Source: JAXMAZ01 sp046350115 (lineage in GTDB: Bacteria; Planctomycetota; Planctomycetia; Gemmatales; Gemmataceae). Taken from it: 64,000 nt of DNA. Below, in pieces: positions 8,425 to 17,134 of this stretch. Both the position numbers and the translations under genes were made by a program. Under the pieces are notes generated by a model. It was not told the origin of the DNA, ran no database searches, and saw nothing but the letters and a program-made list of their open reading frames with translations. Every line of letters starts with the position of its first letter. Position 1 is the first letter of the stretch. Where the stretch lies: the NCBI GenBank assembly GCA_046350115.1, contig JAXMAZ010000002.1, positions 744,001 to 808,000 on the forward strand, written 5' to 3'.

Positions 8425-11400
8425 ATGAACTGGCTCCGCGAGCCTGACACCGAACCGATCCCCGGGTACCGGCTCGTCGGCCCGCTCGGGTCCGGCGGGT
8501 TCGGTGAGGTGTGGAAGTGTCTGGCCCCGGGCGACATCCACAAGGCGATCAAGTTCGTCTACGGCAACCTGAACGCCCTGGACGGGGACGCGGCCAAGGC
8601 CCAGCAGGAGAAGAACGCGATCCAGCGGGTGAAGGAGGTGCGGCACCCGTTCCTCCTGTCCACCGAGCGGATCGACGAGGTGGACGGCGAGCTGCTGATC
8701 GTCATGGAGCTGGCCGACAAGAGCCTCTATGACGTGCTCCAGGAGTGCCAGCAGGAGGGCCGGCCGGGCATCCCCCGGGAGGCGCTGCTCGGGTTCATGG
8801 CGGACGCGGCCGAGGGGCTGGACCACCTGATCGAGCGGCACGCCCTGCAACACCTGGACGTCAAGCCGAAGAACCTGTTCCTGATCGCCGACCGGGTGAA
8901 GGTGGCCGACTTCGGGCTGGTCAAGCACCTGGAGCGGCAGAGCGCGTCCGGGATCATGGGCGGGATCACCCCCGTCTACGCCGCCCCCGAGACGTTCGCC
9001 AACAAGATCAGCAAGCACTCCGACCAGTACAGCCTGGCGGTGGTGTACGTCGAGCTGCTGACCGGCCGCCGGCCGTTCGGCGGGAAGAACATCCGCCAGT
9101 TGGCCCTCCAGCACATGTCCGAAGCCCCGGACCTGGACGGGCTGCCGGAGGCCGACCGGGCGGTGGTGGCCAAGGCGCTGGCCAAGAACCCGGACGAGCG
9201 GTTCCCGAACTGTGCCGCGTTCGTCCGGGCGCTCGGCGCCCAGTCCCTGCGGGCGGACGTCACCGCGGCGGCCGGCAGCAGCCAGATCGAACCCCCGTCC
9301 CCGCAGCGGCGGCGGACGGCCACCATGCCGGACGTGGCGGTGGGCAACACCACCCACCCGACCGCCCCGACCCGCCCCCGGGGCACGCCCCAGCCGGCCA
9401 GCTCCCGCACCCTCAGCCGGTTCCCCACCCTGCCGGCCCCGGACCACCCGGTGTCCGCGTCGGTCAGCTTCCGGCCGGAAGAGGGGGTGCTACGGCCGGC
9501 CATCCTGATCGGGATCGGCAGCTTCGGCCGCAAGGCTCTCCAGCAGGTGCGGTGCCGGCTGCTCGACCGGGTCGGGGAGCTGGCGGCCGTGCCGTGCTGG
9601 CGGTTCATTTATCTGGACGTCGAGCCGGACTCGCCCGGCCGGGCGACCAGCTCGGCCGACGCCGGGCTGCTCCACGAGCACACCTTTCACGCCCCGCTCC
9701 AGGCGCCGACCGGGTACCGCCGGCGGCAGCTCGACCAGCTTCTCGAGTGGCTGCCCCGGGAGAAGCTGTACAGCATCCCCCGGTCGCTCCGGGTGGACAG
9801 CAACCGGGCGCTCGGCCGGCTGGCGTTCTGCGACCACTACCTGCGGTTCGCCCAGCGGCTGAAGACCGAACTTCAGACGTGTACCCACCCGGAGGCGGTC
9901 ACCCAGGGGAGCGACCACACCGGGCTGCCCGTGCGGACCAAGGTGCCGGCGGTGTACGTGTTCGCCAGCGCCGCCGGCGGGACCAGCGGGATGCTCCTGG
10001 ACGCCGGGCACGCCGTCCGCCGGGCGCTGGAGAAGTTCAACATCCCGGACGCCCCGGTGACGGCGTTCGTGTTCGCCGGCTCCCCGGACGACCCGAGCAC
10101 CCCGCCGGCCGAGCAGGCGAACGTGTTCGCCACCCTGACCGAGCTGAACCACTACGCCGACCCGGACGTTTCGTTCGCCGCCCAGTACGGCGGGCCGGAA
10201 GGGCCGGCGGTGGGCGGCAACGGGCCGCCGTTCACGGCCACGTACCTGCTGCCGATGGCCGAGCGGACGATCGAGGCGTTCCGGGACTGCGTGTCCCACC
10301 TGGCGGCGTACGTCACCCACGACCTGACCACCCCGCTCGGCGTCGGCCTGGAGAAGCTCCGCCGGCGGCCGGCCCCGGCCGGGCGGACGCCGTTCCGCGG
10401 GTTCGGCACCTTCGGGGTGTGGTACCCCCGCGGCCTGCTGCTCCGGTCGGCCGCCCGGCAACTGTGCGTCAAGCTGATGCGGGGGTGGTCGGCCCCGCTG
10501 CACGGCCAGCCCCCGGCCGACGCCGAGCAAGTGCTACACCTCGTCCTGGCCGACAACCGGCTGACCCCGGGGGACGTGCAGCAGTACATCGCCGCGGAGT
10601 CCGCCACCTCGGCCGAGGGGAACCCGGTCGACCGACTCCGCGGGTGGGCGGCCGGGCTGACGGCCCAGGCGGACGCGGCGACCCGCCGGGCGGACCCGTC
10701 CGGGTGGGCGATCCAGTTGTGGGACCAGGCCCGGGACGTGGTCGGGATGGAGCCGACCGTCGAGACCGACAGCACCTTCCGCCGCGGCCGGCTGAGTAAG
10801 AGCCTGGACGGCGGGGTGCGGCGGGCGCTGGAGGCGTGGCAGAACGAGCTGACCGAGCTGCTCCGGCCGTTGGACGAACTGGCCGGGGCACGGCTGGCTG
10901 CCGCCGAAGCGGTCGTCGCCCAGTTGGCCCAGGCCTGTTCGACCGCCGCCCTGGGTATGGACAAGGCACTGGCCGCCCTGTCCGAGCCGCGGGCCAAGGC
11001 CCGGGCCGAGGTGCAGGCGGCCCTGGACTCGTGTGCCGGGGCCGAGCCGGGGGCCGGGTTCAGCCTGTTCGGCAAGCGGGCCGCCCGGGCCACCCGCGGG
11101 CTGGCGGACAAGGTCCGGGCGTTCGTCGAGGTGCGGGTGAGCGAGGACCTGGCCCTGTCGGCCAGCCAGTTCTACCGCCGGCTCCAGGCGTGGTTCGACG
11201 AGCGGGCGCGGGATCTGCGGTTCGCCCGCGAACGGGTCGACCAGTTGGCCCGGACGCTCCAGGCCCAGTTGATGCTCCCCGGGACCGACCCGACCCCACC
11301 ACCCGGGGTCTCGTCCCCGCGGCCGGACCCGGTCGACGAGGCGATGCAGAACACCCTCCGCGGGTCGAACACCATCCGGGTGGTGCTGCCGTACGGGACC

Positions 11401-11994
11401 ACGCACCTGGACGCGTCGGCGGCCGAGATGCTCACCCTGTTGCCGCCGGAGGAGGCGGCCCGGTTGGAGCTGGTGCTCACCCGCCTGGTGGTGGACCCGC
11501 GGGGCGGGCTGACCGGCGCCTGTCGGGCGTCAGCCGACCTGTTCCGCCAACTGGCCGCCCCGATGATCGAGCAGGCGACCGCGTTCCTGAGCAACCTGCT
11601 GCCGACGGAGGACGTGACCGCGGTCGAGCTGACGACGGCCGGGGACAACCCGGGGGAACTGGCCCGGCGGGTGCAGAGCTACGTCCGGGCGGCGGCCCCG
11701 CTGGCCGGCGGCCCGGCCGAGGAGGAGCGGACGTTCGTGCTGGTGCCGGACACCGACGCCGGGGCGGAGTACTCGGCCGAGGTGAAGCGGTCGGTGCCGA
11801 CGGCCACCGCCGTCCCTGTCCGTGGCCCCGGGGCCGACCTGATGTTCTGCCGGGAGCAGGGGTGTCTTCGGACGGTCGATCTGTTCCGGCTGCTCGAACC
11901 GTGTTGGGAGGCGTACCACCAGGCGACCACCAACCTGGAGACGAACCCGCACGCCCGGTTCGATGTGTCCGGGTGGCTCCCGCTGGTCGAATGA
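8425..11994 (+). CDS. Ser/Thr protein kinase fused to tubulin-like GTPase domain
   Basis: 1189 residues. An N-terminal eukaryotic-type kinase has a glycine loop GSGGFGEV (22-29), catalytic K43, HLDVKPKN (143-150) with D145, DFG (162-164) and APE (187-189). After a Pro-rich linker (about 290-355) comes a tubulin-like module: GIGSFG (363-368) and the phosphate-binding glycine motif SAAGGTSGM (515-523), as in the Tubulin_2 family. The long C-terminal part is helical (about 770-950), then alpha/beta. No transmembrane segment is seen. The kinase may control assembly of the tubulin-like part. It closes a co-directional run with the chaperone, REC-GAF and protease genes. Kinase and tubulin assignments are strong; function is inferred. 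Confidence 0.88.
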   Translation: MNWLREPDTEPIPGYRLVGPLGSGGFGEVWKCLAPGDIHKAIKFVYGNLNALDGDAAKAQQEKNAIQRVKEVRHPFLLSTERIDEVDGELLIVMELADKSLYDVLQECQQEGRPGIPREALLGFMADAAEGLDHLIERHALQHLDVKPKNLFLIADRVKVADFGLVKHLERQSASGIMGGITPVYAAPETFANKISKHSDQYSLAVVYVELLTGRRPFGGKNIRQLALQHMSEAPDLDGLPEADRAVVAKALAKNPDERFPNCAAFVRALGAQSLRADVTAAAGSSQIEPPSPQRRRTATMPDVAVGNTTHPTAPTRPRGTPQPASSRTLSRFPTLPAPDHPVSASVSFRPEEGVLRPAILIGIGSFGRKALQQVRCRLLDRVGELAAVPCWRFIYLDVEPDSPGRATSSADAGLLHEHTFHAPLQAPTGYRRRQLDQLLEWLPREKLYSIPRSLRVDSNRALGRLAFCDHYLRFAQRLKTELQTCTHPEAVTQGSDHTGLPVRTKVPAVYVFASAAGGTSGMLLDAGHAVRRALEKFNIPDAPVTAFVFAGSPDDPSTPPAEQANVFATLTELNHYADPDVSFAAQYGGPEGPAVGGNGPPFTATYLLPMAERTIEAFRDCVSHLAAYVTHDLTTPLGVGLEKLRRRPAPAGRTPFRGFGTFGVWYPRGLLLRSAARQLCVKLMRGWSAPLHGQPPADAEQVLHLVLADNRLTPGDVQQYIAAESATSAEGNPVDRLRGWAAGLTAQADAATRRADPSGWAIQLWDQARDVVGMEPTVETDSTFRRGRLSKSLDGGVRRALEAWQNELTELLRPLDELAGARLAAAEAVVAQLAQACSTAALGMDKALAALSEPRAKARAEVQAALDSCAGAEPGAGFSLFGKRAARATRGLADKVRAFVEVRVSEDLALSASQFYRRLQAWFDERARDLRFARERVDQLARTLQAQLMLPGTDPTPPPGVSSPRPDPVDEAMQNTLRGSNTIRVVLPYGTTHLDASAAEMLTLLPPEEAARLELVLTRLVVDPRGGLTGACRASADLFRQLAAPMIEQATAFLSNLLPTEDVTAVELTTAGDNPGELARRVQSYVRAAAPLAGGPAEEERTFVLVPDTDAGAEYSAEVKRSVPTATAVPVRGPGADLMFCREQGCLRTVDLFRLLEPCWEAYHQATTNLETNPHARFDVSGWLPLVE

Positions 11995-11995
11995 C

Positions 11996-12025
11996 GGCCG
12001 GGGCCGGACGGGACCGGCCCCGGCC
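11996..12025. terminator. Perfect 12-bp hairpin between convergent genes
   Basis: Two perfect 12-base arms (GGCCGGGGCCGG and its complement) with a six-base loop lie in the 39-bp gap between the ends of the kinase-tubulin gene (+) and the esterase gene (-). The symmetric stem could serve both strands; no T-tract follows, so it is weak as a classical intrinsic terminator. Confidence 0.55.
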
Positions 12026-12033
12026 ACTGCCCG

Positions 12034-13185
12034 TCAGCGGAACAGTCGCGGGGCCAGCTCGTTCAGGTAGTGCCGCCAGTTGATCCAGGTGTGCCCGCCG
12101 CCGGTGATCTGCAGCTCGTGCTTGATCCCGTGCTTCTCGAACAGCCCGGCCAGCGCCTTCGACCCGGCCAGGGCGAAGTCCTTGTCCCCGACCGTCACCG
12201 CCAGCAGCTTGACCGACTTGTTCACCATGTCCGCGTCCTTGAAGAACGCCTCGTTCTGCTGCTCGAACGCGGTCGGGTTGCCGCCGAACAGGCCGGCGCT
12301 CCAGATGGCCACGTAGGCGAACTGGTCCGGGTGGGTGGTCAGCACCCGGGTGGTCTGCCCGCCGCCCATCGACAGCCCGGCCAGCGCCCGGTCGGCCGGG
12401 GTGGTGCCGACCCGGAACTTCTTCTCGACCAGCGGCACCACGTCCTTCATCAGCTCGTTGGTGAACCGGTCCTGGATTGCGGCCATCTCCTTCGGGTCGA
12501 GCTTGGCCCCGGGGGCGACGGCCGGCCGGGGCAGGCTGCCGTTCGGCATGACCACCAGCATCGGCTTGGCCTTCCCGGCGGCGATCAGGTTGTCCAGGAT
12601 GAACCCGGCCCGGCCGATGGTGCTCCACCCGCTGTCCTCGTCCCCGCCGCCGTGCAGCAGGTAGAAGACCGGCAGCTTGTCCGTGCCGGCGTCGTACCCC
12701 GGCGGGGTGTAGACGTGCATCCGTCGCTGGGTCTTGAGGGTGGACGAGTCGTACCACACCTGCCGGATGTCCCCGTGCGGGACCGGCTTGTTGGCCTCGA
12801 ACTCGGCCTCCGGACCGGGCAGGAAGAACATGTTGTCCAGGCTGCTGACGCCCTGCTTGATGGCGGCGTTCTTCGGGTCCAGGGTGCGGACGCCGTCCAC
12901 GGTGAAGGCGTAGCTGTAGTAGTCCGGCACCAGCGGGCCGACGGTGGCCGACCAGACGCCCTTATCATCCTTGGTCAGCTTGACCGGCGGCCCGGTCAAC
13001 CAGTCCCCGCCGACGGTCACGTCGCTGGCCTTCGGGGCGTACAGGCGGAACGTCACCGTCTTGTCCGGGTGGGCCTGCGGGGAGACGAGGGTGTCGTTCG
13101 GGGTGGGCGTCCGCTTCGGCGGCTGGGCAACCACCGGTGTGACCGCGGCGAACAGGCCGAGGGCAGTGAGCGTGGCTCGGGACAT
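12034..13185 (-). CDS. Secreted CE1-like carbohydrate esterase
   Basis: 383 residues. A signal peptide (MSRATLTALGLFAAVTPVVA) is followed by an immunoglobulin-like domain (about 25-125; TVTFRLYAPKASDV) as in glycan-binding E-set modules, then an esterase D/feruloyl-esterase type alpha/beta hydrolase. Catalytic residues are S272 (GLSMGG), a probable acid near D334 and H365 (GGGHTW). The family removes acyl groups from plant or algal polysaccharides outside the cell. It is monocistronic and convergent with the kinase-tubulin gene. The start ATG has an AAAGGAC Shine-Dalgarno a few bases upstream. Confidence 0.85.
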   Translation of the reverse strand: MSRATLTALGLFAAVTPVVAQPPKRTPTPNDTLVSPQAHPDKTVTFRLYAPKASDVTVGGDWLTGPPVKLTKDDKGVWSATVGPLVPDYYSYAFTVDGVRTLDPKNAAIKQGVSSLDNMFFLPGPEAEFEANKPVPHGDIRQVWYDSSTLKTQRRMHVYTPPGYDAGTDKLPVFYLLHGGGDEDSGWSTIGRAGFILDNLIAAGKAKPMLVVMPNGSLPRPAVAPGAKLDPKEMAAIQDRFTNELMKDVVPLVEKKFRVGTTPADRALAGLSMGGGQTTRVLTTHPDQFAYVAIWSAGLFGGNPTAFEQQNEAFFKDADMVNKSVKLLAVTVGDKDFALAGSKALAGLFEKHGIKHELQITGGGHTWINWRHYLNELAPRLFR

Positions 13186-13323
13186 GCGAACCGTCCTTTC
13201 GGGGAAGGGGAGGGCGACGGCCCACCCGGAGGGTATCGACCGGTCCGGCCGCCCGCAAATGAGAATCCGGCGTGGGCGCGCGGAGGTCGGGCGTCATGTC
13301 GTCTACACGGGTGAGGGGTGCCC

Positions 13324-13896
13324 ATGACCGACGCCGACAGCGTGCTGGCCGAGCGGGCGAAAGCCGGCGACCGGGCCGCGTTCGAGGAACTGGTCCGCCG
13401 GACCGGACGGCTGGTGTTCGCCCGGCTGTACCTGGACACCGGCGACCCGCACCGGGCCGACGACATCGCCCAGGACACGTACCTGCTGGCCTGGCGGCAG
13501 CTCCGCACCCTGCACGACCCGACCGGGTTCCGGCCGTGGCTGTTGACCATTGCCCACCGGGCCATGCTGGACGCCGCCCGGCGGACCGCCCGCCGCGCCC
13601 GGCTCGCCCCGCCGGCCGCCGCTGGCGCCCTCGACACGGTTCATGCGGCCGGTGCCGACCCGGAGCAAGCTGCCCGCCAGGAGGAAGCCCGGCGAGCGGT
13701 GCTGGAGGCGCTGCGATCGCTGCCGGACGAGTATCGCCTGCCGCTGTCACTGCGCTACCTGGCCGGGGCCGACTACGACGCCATCGGCACCCAGCTCGGG
13801 CTGACCAACGGCTCGCTCCGGGGGCTGCTGCACCGCGGGCTGAAACTGCTGCGGGAGCGGTTGCCTGCGAGCCTGGGGTCAGACGAGCCGGCGTAG
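13324..13896 (+). CDS. ECF-family RNA polymerase sigma factor
   Basis: 190 residues. Region 2 includes ADDIAQDTYLLAWRQL (promoter -10 recognition and core binding) and region 4 has LRSLPDEYRLPLSLRYLAG followed by a helix-turn-helix (YDAIGTQLGLTNGSLRGLLHRG). The ATG at 13324 is favoured over a GTG at 13318 because GAGGGG lies directly upstream at good spacing. The stop codon TAG (13894-13896) is formed by the left end of a palindromic repeat. The next gene encodes a membrane protein with a zinc-finger anti-sigma domain, which is its likely controller. Confidence 0.9.
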   Translation: MTDADSVLAERAKAGDRAAFEELVRRTGRLVFARLYLDTGDPHRADDIAQDTYLLAWRQLRTLHDPTGFRPWLLTIAHRAMLDAARRTARRARLAPPAAAGALDTVHAAGADPEQAARQEEARRAVLEALRSLPDEYRLPLSLRYLAGADYDAIGTQLGLTNGSLRGLLHRGLKLLRERLPASLGSDEPA

Positions 13897-14004
13897 GGCG
13901 GGTCAAGCCCGGCTTTGCGGGCGCAGGCCTGCCGCAAGCAAGTGGCAAGACGCCTCCGCCCGGACTGGCAGGCCTCGTCGCAGAGCCTCCTCGACCCGCC
14001 CTAC
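13893..14004. repeat. GTAGGGCGGGTCAAGC palindromic repeat, copy 1
   Basis: Imperfect inverted repeat of about 112 bp, bounded by GTAGGGCGGGTCAAGC on the left and TCGACCCGCCCTAC on the right. It begins inside the sigma-factor stop codon and fills most of the gap before the anti-sigma gene. A related copy is at 41608-41714. Confidence 0.85.
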
Positions 14005-14053
14005 GAAAACACCGCGCCCGACTGAACGACAAGCCATCCGACAGGGGATCGTC

Positions 14054-16795
14054 ATGACCGCCGACCACACCTGGGCGCAGGATCACCTGGCCGCCCGCGC
14101 CCTGGGCGGGCTGTCCGCTGCCGACGCCGCCCGGTTGGACGCCCACGCCGCCGGCTGCCGAGAGTGCGCGGCCGAGTTGGCCGCCGTCCGGGCGCTGGAC
14201 CGCGACCTGAACGCCCTGTTCGCCCCGGTCCGCAGCCTGGCCCCGCGGCCGGTTGGCGACGTGTGGGCGAGCCGTGGCTGGCAGGTCGGCTGGCGGAAGC
14301 CGCTCGTCGCTGGGCTGGCCGCATCGGTCGGGCTGGGGTTGACCGGCGTCGTCCTGGCTTCCCAGACGTTCGGGCTACCGCTGCGAGCCGGCGGACTGCC
14401 ACTCCCCGGCGGGGGTTCGCTTCCTCTGTGGGGGGAAGTCGCCTCGACCACCGGTATCGCCAAGGGTGTGGCTGCGGCCGATTTCGACGCCGGCGTCCAC
14501 TTGTGGGCGGAGGCGGCTCAGACCGAGGGTGCGGCGAAAGGCCGGGCACCGACTTCGCAAGGGCAGTCGGCGGACGGGACTCGGCTCGATGCGACCGCGA
14601 GGTGGGGGAGCCGGCGTGCGGACAGCCCGGCCGCGGCGCCCCAAGGTGTACCTCGGCCGCCGGTCACGACCTGGCACTTCCAGGCTCCTGACCGCGGTGA
14701 GGGGCTGGGTGACATTGCCGGGCGGCCGATCGAGCGGTTTGACGAGCAGGGCAAAGACCAGGCTAAGCAGTACGGCTATTTTGGCAGCAACCCGGCAGAC
14801 GCGGACCGCTTCTTCCAGCCGGGCGGGTACGGCCTCGGTGCGGCCCCACCGGCCCCCGAGGCCAAGCCCGGAGGTGGCCGACAGCTCGGTCGTGCCAGCA
14901 CGCCCACGGCCGACGACCACCTCGGTGGCAAACGGACTGCTGGCGTCGAACTCGGCTACCTCAAGGATGCCAAGGGGGTTGATTTCGCGGCGCCGATCAT
15001 CCCGGGCCAGCCGGCCGACAGCGGGATTGCGGCGTACGCCGCTGTGACAAATGGTCTGCGTGGCATGCTCGGTCAAGGCGGGGCTCCCAAGCCCCCTACC
15101 CCCGAGCCGCAAGTCCCGCCGCCGTCCGTCCGCAAGGTCATCATCCGGTCCGGGGACATCGACTTCGAGGTAGACGCCTTCGACCCGGCCGTCGCCACCG
15201 TCACCAGGCTCGTCGCCGCCATCCCCGGCGGGTACGTCGCCACCGTCAACAGCGAGAAGCTGGCCAACGGCAAGGTGAAGGGGTCGGTCGTCGTCCGCGT
15301 CCCGCCGGACCACCTGGACGCCCTCGTCTTGGACCTCCGCAAAGAGGTCGGGGCGCACGGCGAACTCAAGGGCCAGCGGATCGGCAGCCAGGACATCACC
15401 AAGCAGTACACCGACCTGGAGAGCCGGCTGAAGGCCGCCCGGACGATGGAAACCCGGCTCCTCCAGGTCATCAAGGAGGGGAAGGGGGAGATCAAGCAGC
15501 TGCTCGAAGCGGAGAAGGAACTCGGCGTCTGGCGGACCAAGATCGAGGAGATCGAGGGGGAACTCCGGTACTACAGCAACCTGGCGTCGCTCAGCACCCT
15601 GACCATCACCCTGACCGAGAAGCAGATTCGCGCCGCCGCTGGGCTGACTGAGAGCGAGCGGGTGCAGGCCGGGGTCGAGGTCGAGGAGGTGGAGACGGCG
15701 TTCCGGGAGGTGCTGAAGGCGGTCGCCGATGCCAAGGGGCGGGTGCTCAAGTCGGACCTGAAGCAACTGGCCGCCGGGCAGTTCAACGCGACGCTGCAGT
15801 TCGAGGTGGCCCCGGACGCGGCCGGCCCGGTCCGCGACCGGCTGCGGCAGCTCGGGCGGGTGGCCCGGCTGGAGATCGACCGGGTGCAGCAGCCGACCGA
15901 CCCGAACACACCGGTCCAGAAGGACGCCAAGCTGACCCGCGGGGACACCGTCTTCCAGGTCCAGCTGTACAACCTGGCCAACGTCGCCCCGCGGGAGACG
16001 GCCACCCTGCAGGTCGCGGTGTCGGACGTGCCGGCCGCGTACCAGGCGCTGCGGGACGTGGCCGCCAAGTCCGGCCGCATCCTGGCGGCGCAGCTGAACG
16101 AGCAGGACCGGGCGAACGTCACCGCCCAGCTCGACTTCGAGGTGAAGCGGACCGACGACGCGGCCGTCCGGGCGGCCCTGGACGCGGCCGGGGAGGTGAT
16201 CGCCCGGCAGGTGGACCGGGCGGCCGAGTCGGACAACGTGACCGACACCAAGGTCCGCTACCGGGTGACGGTGCTGAGCGCCGCCCGGGTCCGGCCGCGG
16301 GAGACGGCCACCCTGCAAGTCGAGGTGCCGGACGTGGACGCGGCCAGTGCCGTGGTCGCCACCCAGGTGGCCGAGGCGAAGGGCCGGCAGGTGGACAGCC
16401 AGGTGACGCGGGAGCGGTCCGGGCGGGTGACGGCGAAGATCGTCGCCGACGTGCCGCTGGCCGCCGCGGCCGGGGTGGCCGAGCGGGTGAAGGGGGCGGG
16501 GATCGTGCGGGTGAGCCAGACGGCCCGCGACCCGCAAGCCCCGGACGGCCGGTTCGCCCTCGCCCGGCTGGACATCACCCTGACCAACGCCGAGGCGATC
16601 GTCGCCCCGGACGACGGGGTGTGGCCGCAGGTGCGGAAGGGGCTGATGTACAGCGCGTCGGTGCTGCTCACCAGCCTGACGTGGGTGGTGTTCGGGCTGT
16701 GCGTGGTGCTGCCGTGGGCGGTGGTCGGGTACTTCGGGTATCGGCTGGCCCGCCGGCTGTCCGGCCGCGGCTCGGCGGGCGAACGGCCGGCGTAA
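14054..16795 (+). CDS. Transmembrane zinc-finger anti-sigma factor with DUF4349-like repeats
   Basis: 913 residues. The N-terminus is a cytoplasmic anti-sigma zinc finger (H31-x3-C35-x2-C38), followed by a transmembrane helix at about 84-103. A low-complexity linker runs to about 340. A DUF4349 domain follows (about 355-520; RKVIIRSGDIDFEV, then DLESRLKAARTMETRLLQ and a coiled coil). Two further repeats carry the motif PRETATLQV, then an oligomeric beta section. A second membrane helix (VVFGLCVVLPWAVVGYFGY) lies near the C-terminus. It directly follows an ECF sigma gene, so it probably holds that sigma at the membrane and senses an envelope signal through the DUF4349 part. Sigma-sequestering is inferred from family and position. 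Confidence 0.8.
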   Translation: MTADHTWAQDHLAARALGGLSAADAARLDAHAAGCRECAAELAAVRALDRDLNALFAPVRSLAPRPVGDVWASRGWQVGWRKPLVAGLAASVGLGLTGVVLASQTFGLPLRAGGLPLPGGGSLPLWGEVASTTGIAKGVAAADFDAGVHLWAEAAQTEGAAKGRAPTSQGQSADGTRLDATARWGSRRADSPAAAPQGVPRPPVTTWHFQAPDRGEGLGDIAGRPIERFDEQGKDQAKQYGYFGSNPADADRFFQPGGYGLGAAPPAPEAKPGGGRQLGRASTPTADDHLGGKRTAGVELGYLKDAKGVDFAAPIIPGQPADSGIAAYAAVTNGLRGMLGQGGAPKPPTPEPQVPPPSVRKVIIRSGDIDFEVDAFDPAVATVTRLVAAIPGGYVATVNSEKLANGKVKGSVVVRVPPDHLDALVLDLRKEVGAHGELKGQRIGSQDITKQYTDLESRLKAARTMETRLLQVIKEGKGEIKQLLEAEKELGVWRTKIEEIEGELRYYSNLASLSTLTITLTEKQIRAAAGLTESERVQAGVEVEEVETAFREVLKAVADAKGRVLKSDLKQLAAGQFNATLQFEVAPDAAGPVRDRLRQLGRVARLEIDRVQQPTDPNTPVQKDAKLTRGDTVFQVQLYNLANVAPRETATLQVAVSDVPAAYQALRDVAAKSGRILAAQLNEQDRANVTAQLDFEVKRTDDAAVRAALDAAGEVIARQVDRAAESDNVTDTKVRYRVTVLSAARVRPRETATLQVEVPDVDAASAVVATQVAEAKGRQVDSQVTRERSGRVTAKIVADVPLAAAAGVAERVKGAGIVRVSQTARDPQAPDGRFALARLDITLTNAEAIVAPDDGVWPQVRKGLMYSASVLLTSLTWVVFGLCVVLPWAVVGYFGYRLARRLSGRGSAGERPA

Positions 16796-16863
16796 GCCGG
16801 CTGGTCCGGCACCCCTGGTGAGGGCGAGTAGTCAGACGGCGGTATCGTCCGACCTGGGACTTG

Positions 16864-16998
16864 CTCCCCTCCCTGCTTCGGGGAGGGGGCCGGGGAGGGT
16901 CACGGCTGCGACCCATCACCGCGTCTTCAAACTCACCGGATCGGGTGGCGGGTTTCAACCCCACCCCCGGCCCCCTCCCCGAAGCAGGGAGGGGGAGG
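16864..16998. repeat. GC-rich inverted repeat in 339-bp intergenic gap
   Basis: The gap 16796-17134 contains no gene. It holds an inverted repeat whose left arm is CTCCCTGCTTCGGGGAGGGG followed by GCCGGGG, and whose right arm is its complement at about 16960-16996. Each arm is itself a short hairpin. The core GGGAGGGGGCCGGGG resembles the units at 31947-32282. Confidence 0.85.
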
Positions 16999-17134
16999 GC
17001 GGACAGAGACTCTGCCCCGTGTCGAAGGCCACCTGGGCTAGCGGGACCAGCCGACTTACGCCGGCCGTTCGCCGTTAACTGGCACGTCGTTCGCTCCTCC
17101 CATCGGGTGCCGGATACCGGCTGGAGGGGGGCGC

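Noticed and set aside
8745..10799. 684-codon frame overlapping the kinase gene
   Set aside because: Same-strand shadow frame with Pro/Arg/Gly-rich composition; the kinase-tubulin frame has all recognisable motifs.
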